Of a stretch of DNA of 64,000 nucleotides, positions 24,145-35,500 are shown piece after piece. This DNA comes from Steinernema hermaphroditum (taxonomy: Eukaryota > Nematoda > Chromadorea > Rhabditida > Steinernematidae): contig CM059625.1 in NCBI GenBank assembly GCA_030435675.1, forward strand, positions 11,966,001 through 12,030,000. Reading direction: 5' to 3'. The notes beneath the pieces are model-generated. The model saw only the letters and a list, made by a program, of their open reading frames with translations. It was not told the origin of the DNA and did no database searches. Positions within the stretch are counted from its first letter, which is position 1, and the number at the start of each line of letters is the position of its first letter. Position numbers and translations under genes: made by a program.

Positions 24145-24933
24145 CCTGGAAGAAAAAGTTAAACATCCGACGAATGCACCTCGAGGTTTTATCACTGACT
24201 ACAAATTCGTTCGTCGTTTGCCTCCAAAAACTGTAAAAAAAGGCTACGAAAAGGACATCTAATGGTCGACGGGCAATTTCAACGTTTAAAGGTCTCAGAA
24301 ATGATACGACGAAAGCTTAATAAATACAACGGGATAAATCAAAAATGGCGTCACGTGATGACTTTGACAGTGAAGAATTCGGACCAACTGAAGCTTAAAT
24401 AACTGAGCAGCTACGCCACTACGATTACTGTAATTGCAATGTAATGGCGTGCAAAAGTAATGCGAGGTCCTGTCCATCGGCCGCTTTTTTAAATATTGAA
24501 ATCGCTAGACCAGTTTAAGCGGACAAGATCGATCACTCCGGATCACTGGCTCACGTGTTGAATATGTCGTGAGGTTCGTTCCATGATCACAAGTGTGCAA
24601 GCCCTTCTACTGCACACTTTTTACCCGCACATACATTGAAAATGTTGCTAATACATGGCTGTAGCTTACGAACGTGGCAAATCATACATTCCAATGTATT
24701 TTTTCTGAGAAGTTGCCAACAATCTTCGTAGGCCGGTCCGATAAATGACCGGTCCATCACACGGCGCTCGCAAAAAAACTGTCATTGGGTCAATTTTGTT
24801 CGCGCGTTGTGTTATATATTTCCCTCAAATATTCTTTCGCATGGTAGAAGAGCCATCTTGGCGTGCGTGGCTTTCATATAAAAGATCTCTTTTCCGATGT
24901 CTTTACGTGACTTTCATGTTTGAAGGATTTACA
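24145..24933. promoter_or_regulatory. Shared divergent promoter region of the two tyrosinase genes
   Basis: The two start codons face away from each other across 789 bp, so this stretch must hold both promoters. No specific binding site is claimed. A TATATA-like run near 24813 lies 120 bp before the paralogue B start. Confidence 0.45.
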
Positions 24934-26655
24934 ATGCGACGCAAAAGGGAAAACAGTTCCCTCATTCTGTCTGCCATCTTGGCACTCATCGGCTTTACGA
25001 ACGCCAAGATGTACAGCCTGGAGTACAAGGAGACGTTGAATGGAAAAGAATACCGGACCAAATACGTGCAGCCGTTCTTCAAAGTCCATCACGAACCTCA
25101 CCACAAAGTATACGTCTTATTTCCTCTGTTCCCACGTGGTATTGTTTTCTTTAGCTGCAAGTGATTATGCCGCACGAGCAATCCAAAAGTCTGTTAAGCC
25201 CGCTCTTCAAAGCCGCTGACGACCCTCCACAACACGGCCAGTCGAGCCAGAAGAAGAAGTCTTTTTTCGGCATTCACCTCCTTCCACTGCTAGATATCAA
25301 ATCGTATATTGAACCGAAGTGGCCAAGACCTTTTGACAAGTACGCCCATTGCATGGACATCCCTTGCTCTTGTCCCTACTACAATGGTTGGCTAAGATGT
25401 CCACGTTCTTAACACGGTTAATATAGTCCTTTAGGGAAAGTGGTCAACGGATCTTGCGTTCTGCCTTCAGGACAAATTCTCACAAAAGCTCTTCGGAAAG
25501 ACTTTAGAATGTACACACCAGCGGAGAAGAGAAAGTTCGAGGAGGCGCTAAACGAAATGAAGCATACTGGGCTCTATAACGAAATCGGAAAAATGCACAA
25601 GTACGGTGGGATCCACTCGGGACCTGCGTTCCTTCCTTGGCATCGGGAACTCATCAAACGGTTTGCTCCCATTTTTTATTAACAACAGTAGCTCGGATGC
25701 AGACTTGAAATGGCGTTCCGTAAATTCTACCCCGACCTTGGACTACCATACTGGGACAGCTCTCTAGACGCTAACCTGCCGGAGCCGAAGGATTCCGTCT
25801 GGTTTTCCGACGAACTCATGGGAGATACGAACGCAACAGGATACGTTGTCACTGGAAAATACGCCTATTGGAAAACTCTTGAGGTACGCGTTGATTAGAT
25901 CAGCTGTATTCAGTTTGCCCTTCAAGAACAAAGACGCCATCTTGCGTCTTTTGGCTCAAGAATCCGATGGTGAGTTTTTCACTGATGGGAGAGTCGACTG
26001 GGTAGTAAACCAGCAGGACGTTGACAAAGTGCTGGCCTACTCACAACCGTTGGAGACGTGTCTGAACTACACACTTGATAACCGTTTCCTGGAGTACTCC
26101 CACGACTATGTGCATTACTACATCAATGGCGACATGTTCACGAAGTACGGTAGCAGCAATGACCCGATCTTCTTCATGCACCACGGAATGATCGACCTCG
26201 TCTGGGAAGAGTGGCGCCAGAAGCGACAGACCCGCGAGCAGAGGGAGAACGACTACCCGGCTGACCGTTACGAGTGCTCGCCGCCATTCCACTTTCGTGA
26301 TGCTAAAATGCCGCTACTTGCGCCTTTCAAAAACATTGATGGTTGCTCAAACAAGTACACGGACAACATGTATGAGTACGCTCCGCGACCGATCTGCACG
26401 AATCTGGACCGCAATTGCCGTTCCGAGTAAGTGGATTCGTAGATGGATGTTGCTACATTCTCGACTTGAAGGTACTTGTTCTGTGACTACCTGACAAGTG
26501 ACGAACCTAAATGTACGGCGAAAGTAAAAATTGGAGGGAATTGCCGTGGATTCGAGCCTTTCGACGATGCATGTTACAAAGGAAGTTGTGTGAAGGGTCG
26601 ATGTATAAGCGATCAACAGTGGAAGAAAATAGCGAAAATGGAAAAGTACATGTAA
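24934..26655 (+). CDS. Tyrosinase-like copper oxidase, paralogue B
   Basis: Six exons: 24934-25107, 25155-25386, 25435-25660, 25703-25883, 25927-26426 and 26472-26655, about 498 aa. Five of the six exon lengths equal those of paralogue A (174, 226, 181, 500, 184); only exon 2 differs, because the linker is shorter and lacks the acidic run. Signal peptide: SLILSAILALIGFTNA. CuA (MHKYGGIHSGPAFLPWHREL) and CuB (EYSHDYVHYYINGDM, FFMHHGMIDLVWEEWR) are intact, and the C-terminal cysteine module ends ACYKGSCVKGRC. I chose the ATG at 24934 because a signal peptide starts there; the frame is open upstream but the extra residues do not look like a leader. Expected to be a secreted phenol oxidase like its neighbour. 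Confidence 0.9.
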
Positions 26656-27131
26656 ACCTTTAAATTGTTCCATTTTTCAGCAAAGTACCGAAGCAAACAA
26701 AGAAGCATTTACAAATCCGTGTGCACATCACAAACAATAATAATGGGGAAGATGTAAACTCCGTCGTAGAGCGTGGTCGCACGAATTGTTGCACGCCAGA
26801 GATTTGATATACGGTGTTTCTTTGAGCCTCTTGGGGCTTTCGATACCTCTCAGTGGTTTCGATACTCTAACCTTATTAATGGAGTACACCGTAAACAACA
26901 ATTCTTAAAGGAACAACAAATAAGAAAACATTGCGTTTTCTTTCATTGTCGTCACATTGGTGCATCGGGGTTTCGACTTTGAGTCGTTCCCCCTTTGTGT
27001 GCGCAGGCTGTTGAAAATTGACTACTTATCCGTTGTAAACCGACGTAGTAGAAGCTTGGAACTACGTGAAAACACCCATGTCACTTAACAATTACCAAGC
27101 TCGGTAGAAGTTAGAAACTGCAATCATTTGG

Positions 27132-27814
27132 ATGAAGATCTTACATAACGAAGTGAAGATCGACTTAGCTGAGGCAAGATCTGGCGTTGCAGCTAGCAAC
27201 TGCACAGACGACAGCGACGTGATTGCGGAAGCGAACAGCGTGATGAAGGCCATCAAGAGCTTCATCTACGAACTCGAAGATGGCTTGCATGGCGTAGAAC
27301 AAACGCCAGCACGTAACGTAGGTTGTGGTGAGTAAGGAGTGGAAAAAGGTGACATAGAACATAGTAATGATTCACGTAAGGTGCAAGTAAAGTGCTTAGT
27401 GCTTTAAAAGTATTTTCAGACAGATTGTCGAGCAGAAACAATGCATACAGCTGGAGAAGCTTGAGTATCTGCGCCTGTGTTGCCGCGGAGAGACCTTCCA
27501 AACAGTTTCGGTGTTTGTTATCGATGGGAAAAACTACGAGCCTGCTCTACAACGGCTTGAAGAGGTTTGATTCTGGTTTGAAGAAACCAAACGCCGAAGA
27601 AAAAGAAGCTGAGGCTCCAGAAACTGATGACTTGAAGCCAGTTGATGATCTGGAAATAGAAAAGGCGGAAACGAAACTTGAAATGAAACCGCTCATGCTA
27701 AAATCTGTGCGTTCAGAGAAAGCAGCTAGCGTGACTCAAACGTACGAGAAATCCGAGAAGTTCACCCACGCAAAATCTGGAATCAGATTTCAAGCAAGGC
27801 TTAATAATGATTGA
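27132..27814 (+). CDS. Candidate small two-exon gene, function unknown
   Basis: The first exon starts with ATG at 27132 and reads as a helical acidic segment (SVMKAIKSFIYELEDGLHGV). Two splice models are possible. Using the strong GTGAGT donor at 27327 and the TTTTCAG acceptor at 27419 gives a protein ending in a Glu/Lys-rich tail with a stop at 27814. Using a GTAGGT donor at 27319 and an acceptor at 27424 gives a shorter helical protein (IVEQKQCIQLEKLEYLRLCC and VFVIDGKNYEPALQRLEEV) with a stop near 27570. The second is more protein-like, the first has better splice sites. No family recognised. Confidence 0.35.
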
Positions 27815-28030
27815 CTTAGCGTTGGATATCGTGCCTACTGATCGGCCACCAACGTAAAACGTAAAATCAATAATTGATGGCAAAAATGTATTGAAAGAAG
27901 TAGCCACGTGCAAAGGAAAACCAAAAACAGCAGCAAAATGGTCAAAAATGCTAAATTGCATTAAAAAACCGTGAAATCGAGAAGAAATTACTGTATCCCC
28001 TGACAACTCAGGGAAATCGTGGTGGAAATC

Positions 28031-28242
28031 GAAAAAATTTTTTGTTATTGAATTTTTCCTTTTCCTTTTGCTTCAAATACTGTCACAACTTGAATGATTG
28101 ATCTCTGTGTGAGGATGCATTTATGCGGGATTTCAGCTCCTAGCAATTGGTGCCCAGGTGGCAGGCTATTTTTTGCATATAAGCTTGCAGGGTAATAATT
28201 TGTCCCAATTAGGCCAAAAATTCAATAACAAAAAATTTTTTC
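28031..28242. repeat. Inverted repeat with 27-bp perfect arms
   Basis: The 27 bases at 28031-28057 (A/T runs around TTGTTATTG) are the exact reverse complement of 28216-28242. The interior is 158 bp and has no open frame of note. This looks like a small non-autonomous element or a fold-back remnant. No target-site duplication identified. Confidence 0.55.
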
Positions 28243-28324
28243 TTGCATTCATTCGACACAACTTTTCGAGCTCTATCGAATGAGCCTACTCTCGCTTCAC
28301 ACAACATTCACCATACAAAAATAA

Positions 28325-28717
28325 GGCTCCCACCACGACAAATTTGGACCTCACTTTTAAACACTTGTGACAAATGATGTTGCTTATGGAATGCTTATGA
28401 TCTGCACAGGATCATAAGCATTCCAACAGAAATCATGCCCCACTCTGAAGTTTCCCAAGGCTAAAGTTTTGGCACGGCTACAGGAAAATCAGCGACAATA
28501 CGGTGTGATTAGTGCCTTTTTGTGCATATATGACGTCTCGCAAGGTGTAAGCCTTCGATACGAGAAGATAAACTCGTAAACTCGTAAAAACGGCTACTTT
28601 ACACCCAAAAAATCAATTTTGGAGAATTTTTTTTTTTTTTTCGAATTTTTTTCAACAAATAAATCAAAATCAAGAACATCCCTAATAACCCCTAGGCTCC
28701 CACAACGACAATTTCTC
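28325..28717. repeat. Diverged direct repeat pair
   Basis: A segment starting GGCTCCCACCACGACAAATT at 28325 recurs as GGCTCCCACAACGACAATTT at 28695 and stays loosely similar for about 50 bases. Together with the neighbouring inverted repeat this marks 27.8-28.8 kb as decayed repetitive DNA. Confidence 0.35.
28388..28424. repeat. Perfect 15-bp stem hairpin
   Basis: GGAATGCTTATGATC at 28388-28402 and its exact complement at 28410-28424 enclose a 7-base loop (TGCACAG). It lies in a gene-poor, repeat-bearing stretch between 27.8 and 29.0 kb. It is shorter than a typical miRNA precursor and has no U-run, so its role is open. Confidence 0.6.
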
Positions 28718-29047
28718 TTTCCACTTTTCCAGGTTTACAACAAATCTCCACATGATGCAAACCATCCCAGCGCACCTCCCCATCAAAATCCCCCCTTCCC
28801 AAGGCCATGTTGAACTTCAAAAAAGCTTACTAAACATATAATACACAGGGAGCGAAGTGTCTACATAACGTGGAACATTCTCGAACAGGAATAGACGAGA
28901 CAGCAAGCTGCAAATCCATTCAAATCAGACTTCCGGTGTTGACCCGTTGTGCTTGGTCGGTTTATTTGTGCCATCTTTGTGCTGTTATTCGTGTTGTGTC
29001 ACCGCTCGTGCAACATCAATGAAACCTGTTCTTGTTTCCGCAGAACG

Positions 29048-29921
29048 ATGAGCTTCTCATCTAATTATTCGGAAGGGAGCATGAACGTTTCGTCTTTCGA
29101 GAGTACCTTTTCATCCGCCGATGGGATGAGCCTCTCATCTGCAAGTCGAATGAGCATATCAACTTCTGCTCTTTCTGAAGATGAAGACTTGGATTTAAAA
29201 CGCTTTGATGGCGTTCTGTATTATCCAGGTTCGTTTTTTAATGATGGATTCTCTTATTAGAAACGTTAATGATTCATTTCAGGCCTTTATAAGAGGAACG
29301 GCAAGCTTGTGTTTCTCGGACTTGACAATGCTGGGAAAACCACGTTGTTGCACATGTTGAAGGACGACCGAATGGCTGAACACGTCCCGACGCTGTATCC
29401 AAGTAAGTGAAATGGCCAGTAGGCCGTATGACTAACATCGTTTTCCATCATAGCATCCGAAGAGCTTTCCCTCGGTGGAATTCGTTTTACGACTTTTGAT
29501 TTGGGTGGACATGCACAAGGTTCGTTTGTTTAGTAAGGTATAAAGTTAAAATGATATAATTCTAGCTCGTCGTGTATGGAAGGACTATTTCCCTGCTGTA
29601 GATGCGATCGTTTTTCTCGTCGATTGCGCCGATCTGGAACGCCTGCAGGAATCCAAAGATGAGTTGGCAAGCCTGCTTGGTGATGAGCAAGTGCCATCAT
29701 TCCCTATTCTCGTTCTTGGGAACAAGATCGACAAGCCCAATGCTCTCTCCGAAGATCAGCTGAAGTGCAGTTTGGGAATCACACACATGTGCACGGGAAA
29801 AGGACAAGTTCTAAAATCTGATATGGAGAACCGTCCTCTGGAAGTCTTCATGTGCTCGGTGTTCCAGCATTGTGGATACCAAGACGGTTTCCAGTGGCTT
29901 ATACAGTACATTGACTACTGA
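29048..29921 (+). CDS. Sar1-like small GTPase with serine-rich N-terminus
   Basis: Four exons: 29048-29228, 29283-29402, 29454-29519 and 29566-29921, about 240 aa against roughly 193-198 for ordinary Sar1. The G domain is intact: GLDNAGKT (G1), PTLYPTSEEL (G2), [20 protein letters not shown] (G3), NKID (G4) and MCSV (G5). These are Sar1 rather than Arf signatures. Sar1 drives COPII coat assembly at the ER and normally inserts a short N-terminal amphipathic helix (MSFLWDWF type). Here the N-terminus begins [11 protein letters not shown] and runs through about 45 Ser-rich, then acidic residues ([19 protein letters not shown]) before the conserved fold. An AATAAA signal lies at 30021. It may be a divergent paralogue rather than the housekeeping Sar1. 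Confidence 0.88.
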
Positions 29922-30423
29922 TATCGGCAAGTGAGTAATAATGTGTATATATGTGATTAATGTGAATGTACGATCCTACATACCGTAAGGGTTGTGGTAT
30001 CTTAGCATATTTCGCCTCTAAATAAATTATGTATGGTTTTGTATGTGTATCTACTTGCCAGTCATTTTAAAACACTAAAGGCCTGGCCATACTTTTGTTC
30101 TGCGCGCGCGGAACAGAAATGCCGTCGGACGCGCGGAACAACCTTCTAATACTGTAGGTTATTCTTGACGTCTCAGGTGTTTTTGTGCTGCCGTTCATTC
30201 GCGCTCGTTCGGAATTTGTGCAAGGGTCTTTTTTCGGTTGTGCGTATCGTGTATTAATGCGTGCGTATTTTCAGATCTTTCTCATCGGATACGTTTGACG
30301 ATCATTAGCGAAAAAAGATTTGATTTCATTGCTTTCCGAAAATTTCTCGTGGTTTTCTGGCGCGCTCGCGTTGTATTCGCAAATCGCTAATTTCTTCTTC
30401 GAATTTCAGGAGGATGTGAGGTC

Positions 30424-31830
30424 ATGCAGCTGAAGCTCTTGATTCCGGATGGGTAAGTGACTTTCTCCATAGTTTCCACTCAGCAAGCACCTTTCAGAGC
30501 GCTCTCCGGACAGGCTCTTCATCTGAATCAGAAGATGAATTCGAATACGATGATGAAGACGTCGGGGACCATCCCGCTGTTCACAACGATCCGACAGTAG
30601 CCAGAACCGCCGCGGAGTCGTTTGATGAAATCTCTGCTCGTGGTGTCGGTTCCTTCTACCTCGACAGCTCCGGTTGCGCCAGTGAGCGCCGATCTCGCGC
30701 ATCTCCTGGCAGTCAATGAAGCTTATCTTGACATTATGGAAACCATCATAGCCAGAGTCGAAAGGGCAAAGGAACAGAATAGAACTGCTCCGGTATGAAT
30801 GTTATTCATGTCAAAACTCTATTAGTTGGTTTTGTGATATTTTAGCAAGTTGTAGCTGAACGGCATAGGTGCAGAAAAAAACAGCGTGTCTTGTGAGAAA
30901 GGCTACGCCATAACCCCTTGAAGGCGGTAAATATGACACCATACCCCATTTTCTTCTATCCCGTCACTTTCAGATGCTCATCGACAACGCTAACCCATTC
31001 GTTCCTCGAGCGCCGCGGGTAGAGCCGGTCAGCATGGAGCGCATCAAAGAATACCTTGACGAGGGCGGAGATTTGCTACCGCCGTGCGTCCCGAGCGTTT
31101 TCTTATCTTGTTGTTGGGCTGTTGCAGCTTTTTCGGAGGAACTGTTGTTGGCGACATTGACGCAAATGGGGCTATGGACATAATGCTCCAATGTGCCGTG
31201 AAGAGAAGTGCAGTCATGTCGACAGTATGCTACTGTGGACACTGGAACACGGTTGGAGTCAGTTTGGAATTGGCTTGAAGGTGGCCAACTGTTTGATGAC
31301 GTGGAAATTATTTTTGCTGTTTAGGAATCCCGTTTCTGATCTTCCCAATGTCACAAGGTAACTTCGTGTGAAAATCACTCTAATTCATTGTGTCTATTAG
31401 GAAGTTCGAATTGAAAACTAGTCCTCACTTGGTGGAACCTGGAGAAATGGCACTTGGAGATATCTCGATGGTTTAAATTTTCGATTTCGAGGAAGATGCA
31501 AGTCTTAATATCCTCGTGGATTACAAATATAACCTCAACCTGAAGCACGATTTCATTGTGAGGATAAGGGAGACACAACTTTCCTCAAGGTTCAGACGTT
31601 TACCAGCCTTTGTACGAGTTAGTGTCCTGGATCTGAAAAGAAGGACTTGGGTGTGTATCCAATCTGAGCAATTTGAATATAATTGTGGAATTTTCAGGCA
31701 GCAGCATCGCCTGGTACGGGGCGTGTGCCCATTTTATCGTGGCGGATTCGTGCAACTCAAAATTTCGAAAATTACCGATGCACTTGTTCTTCATGTATTT
31801 CAGTGCTCATCATGTTAGGAATTTGTGTAG
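30424..31830 (+). pseudogene. Exon-like pieces of an unidentified, possibly degenerate gene
   Basis: Several segments look spliced. An ATG exon at 30424 (MQLKLLIPDG) meets a GTAAGT donor. A following segment is acidic (SSSESEDEFEYDDEDVGD) and can be joined across a 66-nt intron to a helical part (VNEAYLDIMETIIARVERAK). A third piece at 30974 (NPFVPRAPRVEPVSMERIKE) joins in phase across a short intron to GGTVVGDIDANGAMDI at about 31134. A later piece near 31398-31560 carries EPGEMALGDISMV, then an in-frame stop, then FEEDASLNILVDYKYNLNL. I could not connect all pieces in one open frame, and stops interrupt at least two of them. It could be one decayed gene, two genes, or a real gene with exons I have misjoined. 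No family recognised. Confidence 0.28.
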
Positions 31831-31839
31831 ACGATATGT

Positions 31840-32547
31840 TTTTGATGGGGGGAGGGGTGGAACCGTGTGATAAGCGTCAGACATAAATAGTGCACAAGAT
31901 AAAATGAAGATTGAACAAAACACATAAACCAAACATAGGCTTCCATCCGTTGATATCAAATTTAAAGGCATGGACAAAAATGATCCGAGCATAGATTTTG
32001 CTTCAGAGCCCAGTCACTTTCGTAAACAACTGCGAGGGTTTTCGAAATATGTTGGTGAACTGAGTGTTCCATGGCTTTTTCTATGATATTCATTCGGTTT
32101 GTTTACCACTGCCATCAAATACTTCACCTTCCGACTTTTCTGTTCGCTTGAGCAAAATACATCTCAAACAAAACTAAATACTTACGGACGCGAATACTGA
32201 ACGAAGTGTAAAATGCTGTAACTGCCGAAATGTACATGAGAATGTTATAAGTTGTTTGTACAGCACAGACCATTGCCAAGATCGACACAAGAGACACACA
32301 TCTGTGATAAGAGACTCATAAAGTTGCCTGAGCTTCTTCTCATGTTCCTCAACCCGTTGTGCCGAAGTGCTCGCTAATCGGATTGTTTGTTTAAAATGCG
32401 CGAGTTATAAGAGAATTTGGAGCCTTATGTCAACAGAGCTGATCATGTGAAACCAACCCGCGCTCTCTCCACTCCCTCTGATTTGTGTATGCCGTTTAGA
32501 TTGCACTGTTTCTATATTCGCACAAGTTTATCGGCTGAGTCGGAGAA
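31840..32547. other. Non-coding stretch before the first P-glycoprotein gene
   Basis: No supportable exon. It probably holds the promoter of the gene starting at 32548. Confidence 0.35.
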
Positions 32548-35500
32548 ATGGGACTCATTGGGAAAAAAACGGAAGAGTAGGTTGTTTTATCTTTCGATGT
32601 TATACACTGTGCATCTGCTTTAATCAGTGATGAAGCCTAGCACTATTACCAAAGCTATTGCGTTCGTGCACTGAAAACGGGACACTTGGTAAACATTCTT
32701 TTTTTTTGTCATATTTACTCCCAGAACATGACCGATGGCTGCGGAGTACAGTGAACTTCTGTAATATTAATTGTGTGGTGGACGGTGACTGCCTTCAATG
32801 CCTTATCTGTTGAATAGACCTATCTCGATGCTCGTCATATATCCAAACATCAGAAAATCTCAAAAAGATGGTCTTGTCGGATCACCTGTCCTGTCAACTC
32901 TAACGTTTCCAGATAGTTACATAACAGGTGATGGAGACATGCAGCAGGTAGCAGCACTCACAACTAATCGTCTTCCGCGCTCATCTATAAATAACGACAT
33001 CAGAGCCTAAATAAGAGGTCGAATATTTTTGGTACCACAAACTTCGACCACAAACCCCTTATGTTCTATGAACGAGCAATCCGGCTTTTGCCCGAGGAGT
33101 GGACTAAAGTTATTCAGCCATATGGTGAATACCTTGAAGTGAAATAATTGAAACAATGCAAGTAAACAATTATTACAAATCTGTCCCATTATTTATGCCC
33201 CAACCCAATAGTATTAATACTCTCATAAAGAGTATTCTTTTCCAGAGGCAATGAGAAAGCAACCAAAGAAACAGAAAAGAAAGTGTCTATCCTTCAACTG
33301 GTAAGGAACAGGCGATATTCACAATTTACGCGAATACCTTTAGTTTCGATATGCCTCCAAAACGGACCTCTTGCTCATCGCTATTGGCTCCATCGTCTCC
33401 ATTGGGACGGGTCTCGGTTTCCCCCTTATGGCAATTTTCTTCGGAAATATCTCACAGTCATTCATCCAAGCAACCAAACTTCTACAAGGACAAAAACTCG
33501 CAAATTACGATTGGAATGACTTTCACAATGAAGTGATGACGAACGTTCTGAATTACATTTGGTTGGGAATCGCAATGTTTATCGCCGGCACAGTGCAAGT
33601 GATGTGCTTTCTGGTAGCCGGGGAGAACATGATTCACCGGATGAGAATTGCCTTCCTGAAGTCAATCCTCCGCCAAGATATCCCGTGGTACGACAGGAAT
33701 CATAGTGGAACCCTAACCACTAAACTCTTTGAGTAAGATTCATAATGTGTATATACATATTACTGTCTCCTAATTCTAGTAACTTGGAGCGTATAAAAGA
33801 AGGAACAGGCGATAAATGCGCGCTGTTCATTCAGTTCCTAAGCCAGTTCCTTGCCGGCCTTGCGATCGCTTTCGCCTACGACTGGAAGCTGACCCTCATC
33901 ATGCTCGCTTTCTCACCGCTCATGATGCTCTCTGGAGCGTTTATTGCCAAGCTGATGGCGAACTCAGCCACCGCCGAAGCGAAGAAATATGCTATAGCCG
34001 GAGCAATCGCCGAGGAAGTTCTCACCTCCATCAGAACAGTTGTGGCCTTCAACGGCCAAAGTAACGAATGTAGCCGATATGACAAAGCTCTTCAAGCAGG
34101 CAAGACCGACGGAATCATTAAGGCCATCTTTGTGGGGATTGGAAACGGACTTACATTCCTTATTATCTTTTCATCGTATACGCTAGCTTTCTGGGTTGGA
34201 ACTGATTGGGTCGCCTGGGATATGATCACAGCCGATCACCTACTCACCGTTTTCTTTTCGGTGATGATGGGTTCCATGGCTATGGGACAGGCGGGCCCAC
34301 AGTTCGCTGTGATAGGAACGGCTCAAGGAGCGGCTGCCGCGATATTTGAGATCATCGACCGGGTGCGTCATTAAGAGTTTTCCCTTCCAATCCTTGTGTG
34401 GTGACATTTTCAGGAGCCCGAAATTGACTCATATTCCGAAGATGGCATCCGTCCAGAACGCGTCGAAGGGCGCATTGTCGTCAACGACGTGAGGTTCCAG
34501 TACCCGACGCGTCCGAACATCCCTATCCTGAAGGGGGTTTCGTTCACGGTGAATCCGGGAGAGACCGTCGCCCTCGTCGGATCTAGCGGTTGCGGAAAAA
34601 GTACAATAGTGCAGCTACTCTTGCGTTACTACAATCCACACAGTGGATCAGTAGGTTCTCTCAAACACGACATTGTCACCTAAGTTTGTTTAGATCACCA
34701 TCGACGGACACGAGATCTCGTTGATCAACATTCGGCACCTGCGAAACCTCATCGGTGTCGTCAGCCAGGAGCCGATTCTTTTCAACTGTTCTATTAAACA
34801 GAATATCATGTACGGCAACGACGATATCAGTGAAGAGGACATTGTTCGAGCGTGTCGTAAGGCTAACGCTGAGACATTCATCAAAGACCTTCCGGAGGTT
34901 TGCCGGGCTTGATCAACCTATTCACGACCACACTGTTGTTCAGAAGTATGAGACCCTTGTCGGTGACCGAGGGACGCAACTATCGGGTGGCCAGAAGCAG
35001 CGCATCGCCATCGCGCGCGCACTCGTCCGCGATCCCAAGATTCTGCTTCTGGACGAGGCGACGAGCGCGCTCGACGCGGAGAGCGAGTCGATCGTACAGG
35101 AAGCGCTCGAGAAGGCGTCGAAGGGACGAACGACTCTTATCATCGCCCACCGTCTTTCCACGATCAGAAATGCCGACAAGATCATTGCTATCAAAGGAGG
35201 TGAAGTCCAAGAAGTGGGGAAACACGAAGAACTCATGGCCCAGAAAGGACTCTATTACGAACTGGTCAATGCTCAAGTGTTTGCAGATGTAGAGAAAGGT
35301 TTGATTAGAGCATTTTATTACAGGGAATTTAAACTCATGGTGGCGGCGTGTCGTCACTCTGAGTTTGAACGTAACCTTACAATATAGTAACAGTTAACGT
35401 TGTAGATACGAAATCACGAAGCGCTGTAGATCGACAAAACTCAACTGTGTCAGATGGTAGCAGGTCGTCTATCGTGTGCTCAATGTCAGAAAAAGCAGAA

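Noticed and set aside
30085..30150. CG-rich near-palindromes (GTTCTGCGCGCGCGGAAC and a partial copy)
   Set aside because: Suggestive of a transposon end or factor site, but there is no partner repeat in the window to support either.
31084..31278. Tom40-like segment (VVGDIDANG)
   Set aside because: A short resemblance only; the flanking pieces do not follow the Tom40 order, so I did not name it.
34940..35357. Minus-strand frames opposite the P-glycoprotein NBDs
   Set aside because: Pure shadows of strongly conserved ABC exons; the same shadows recur in copy B because the exons are duplicated.
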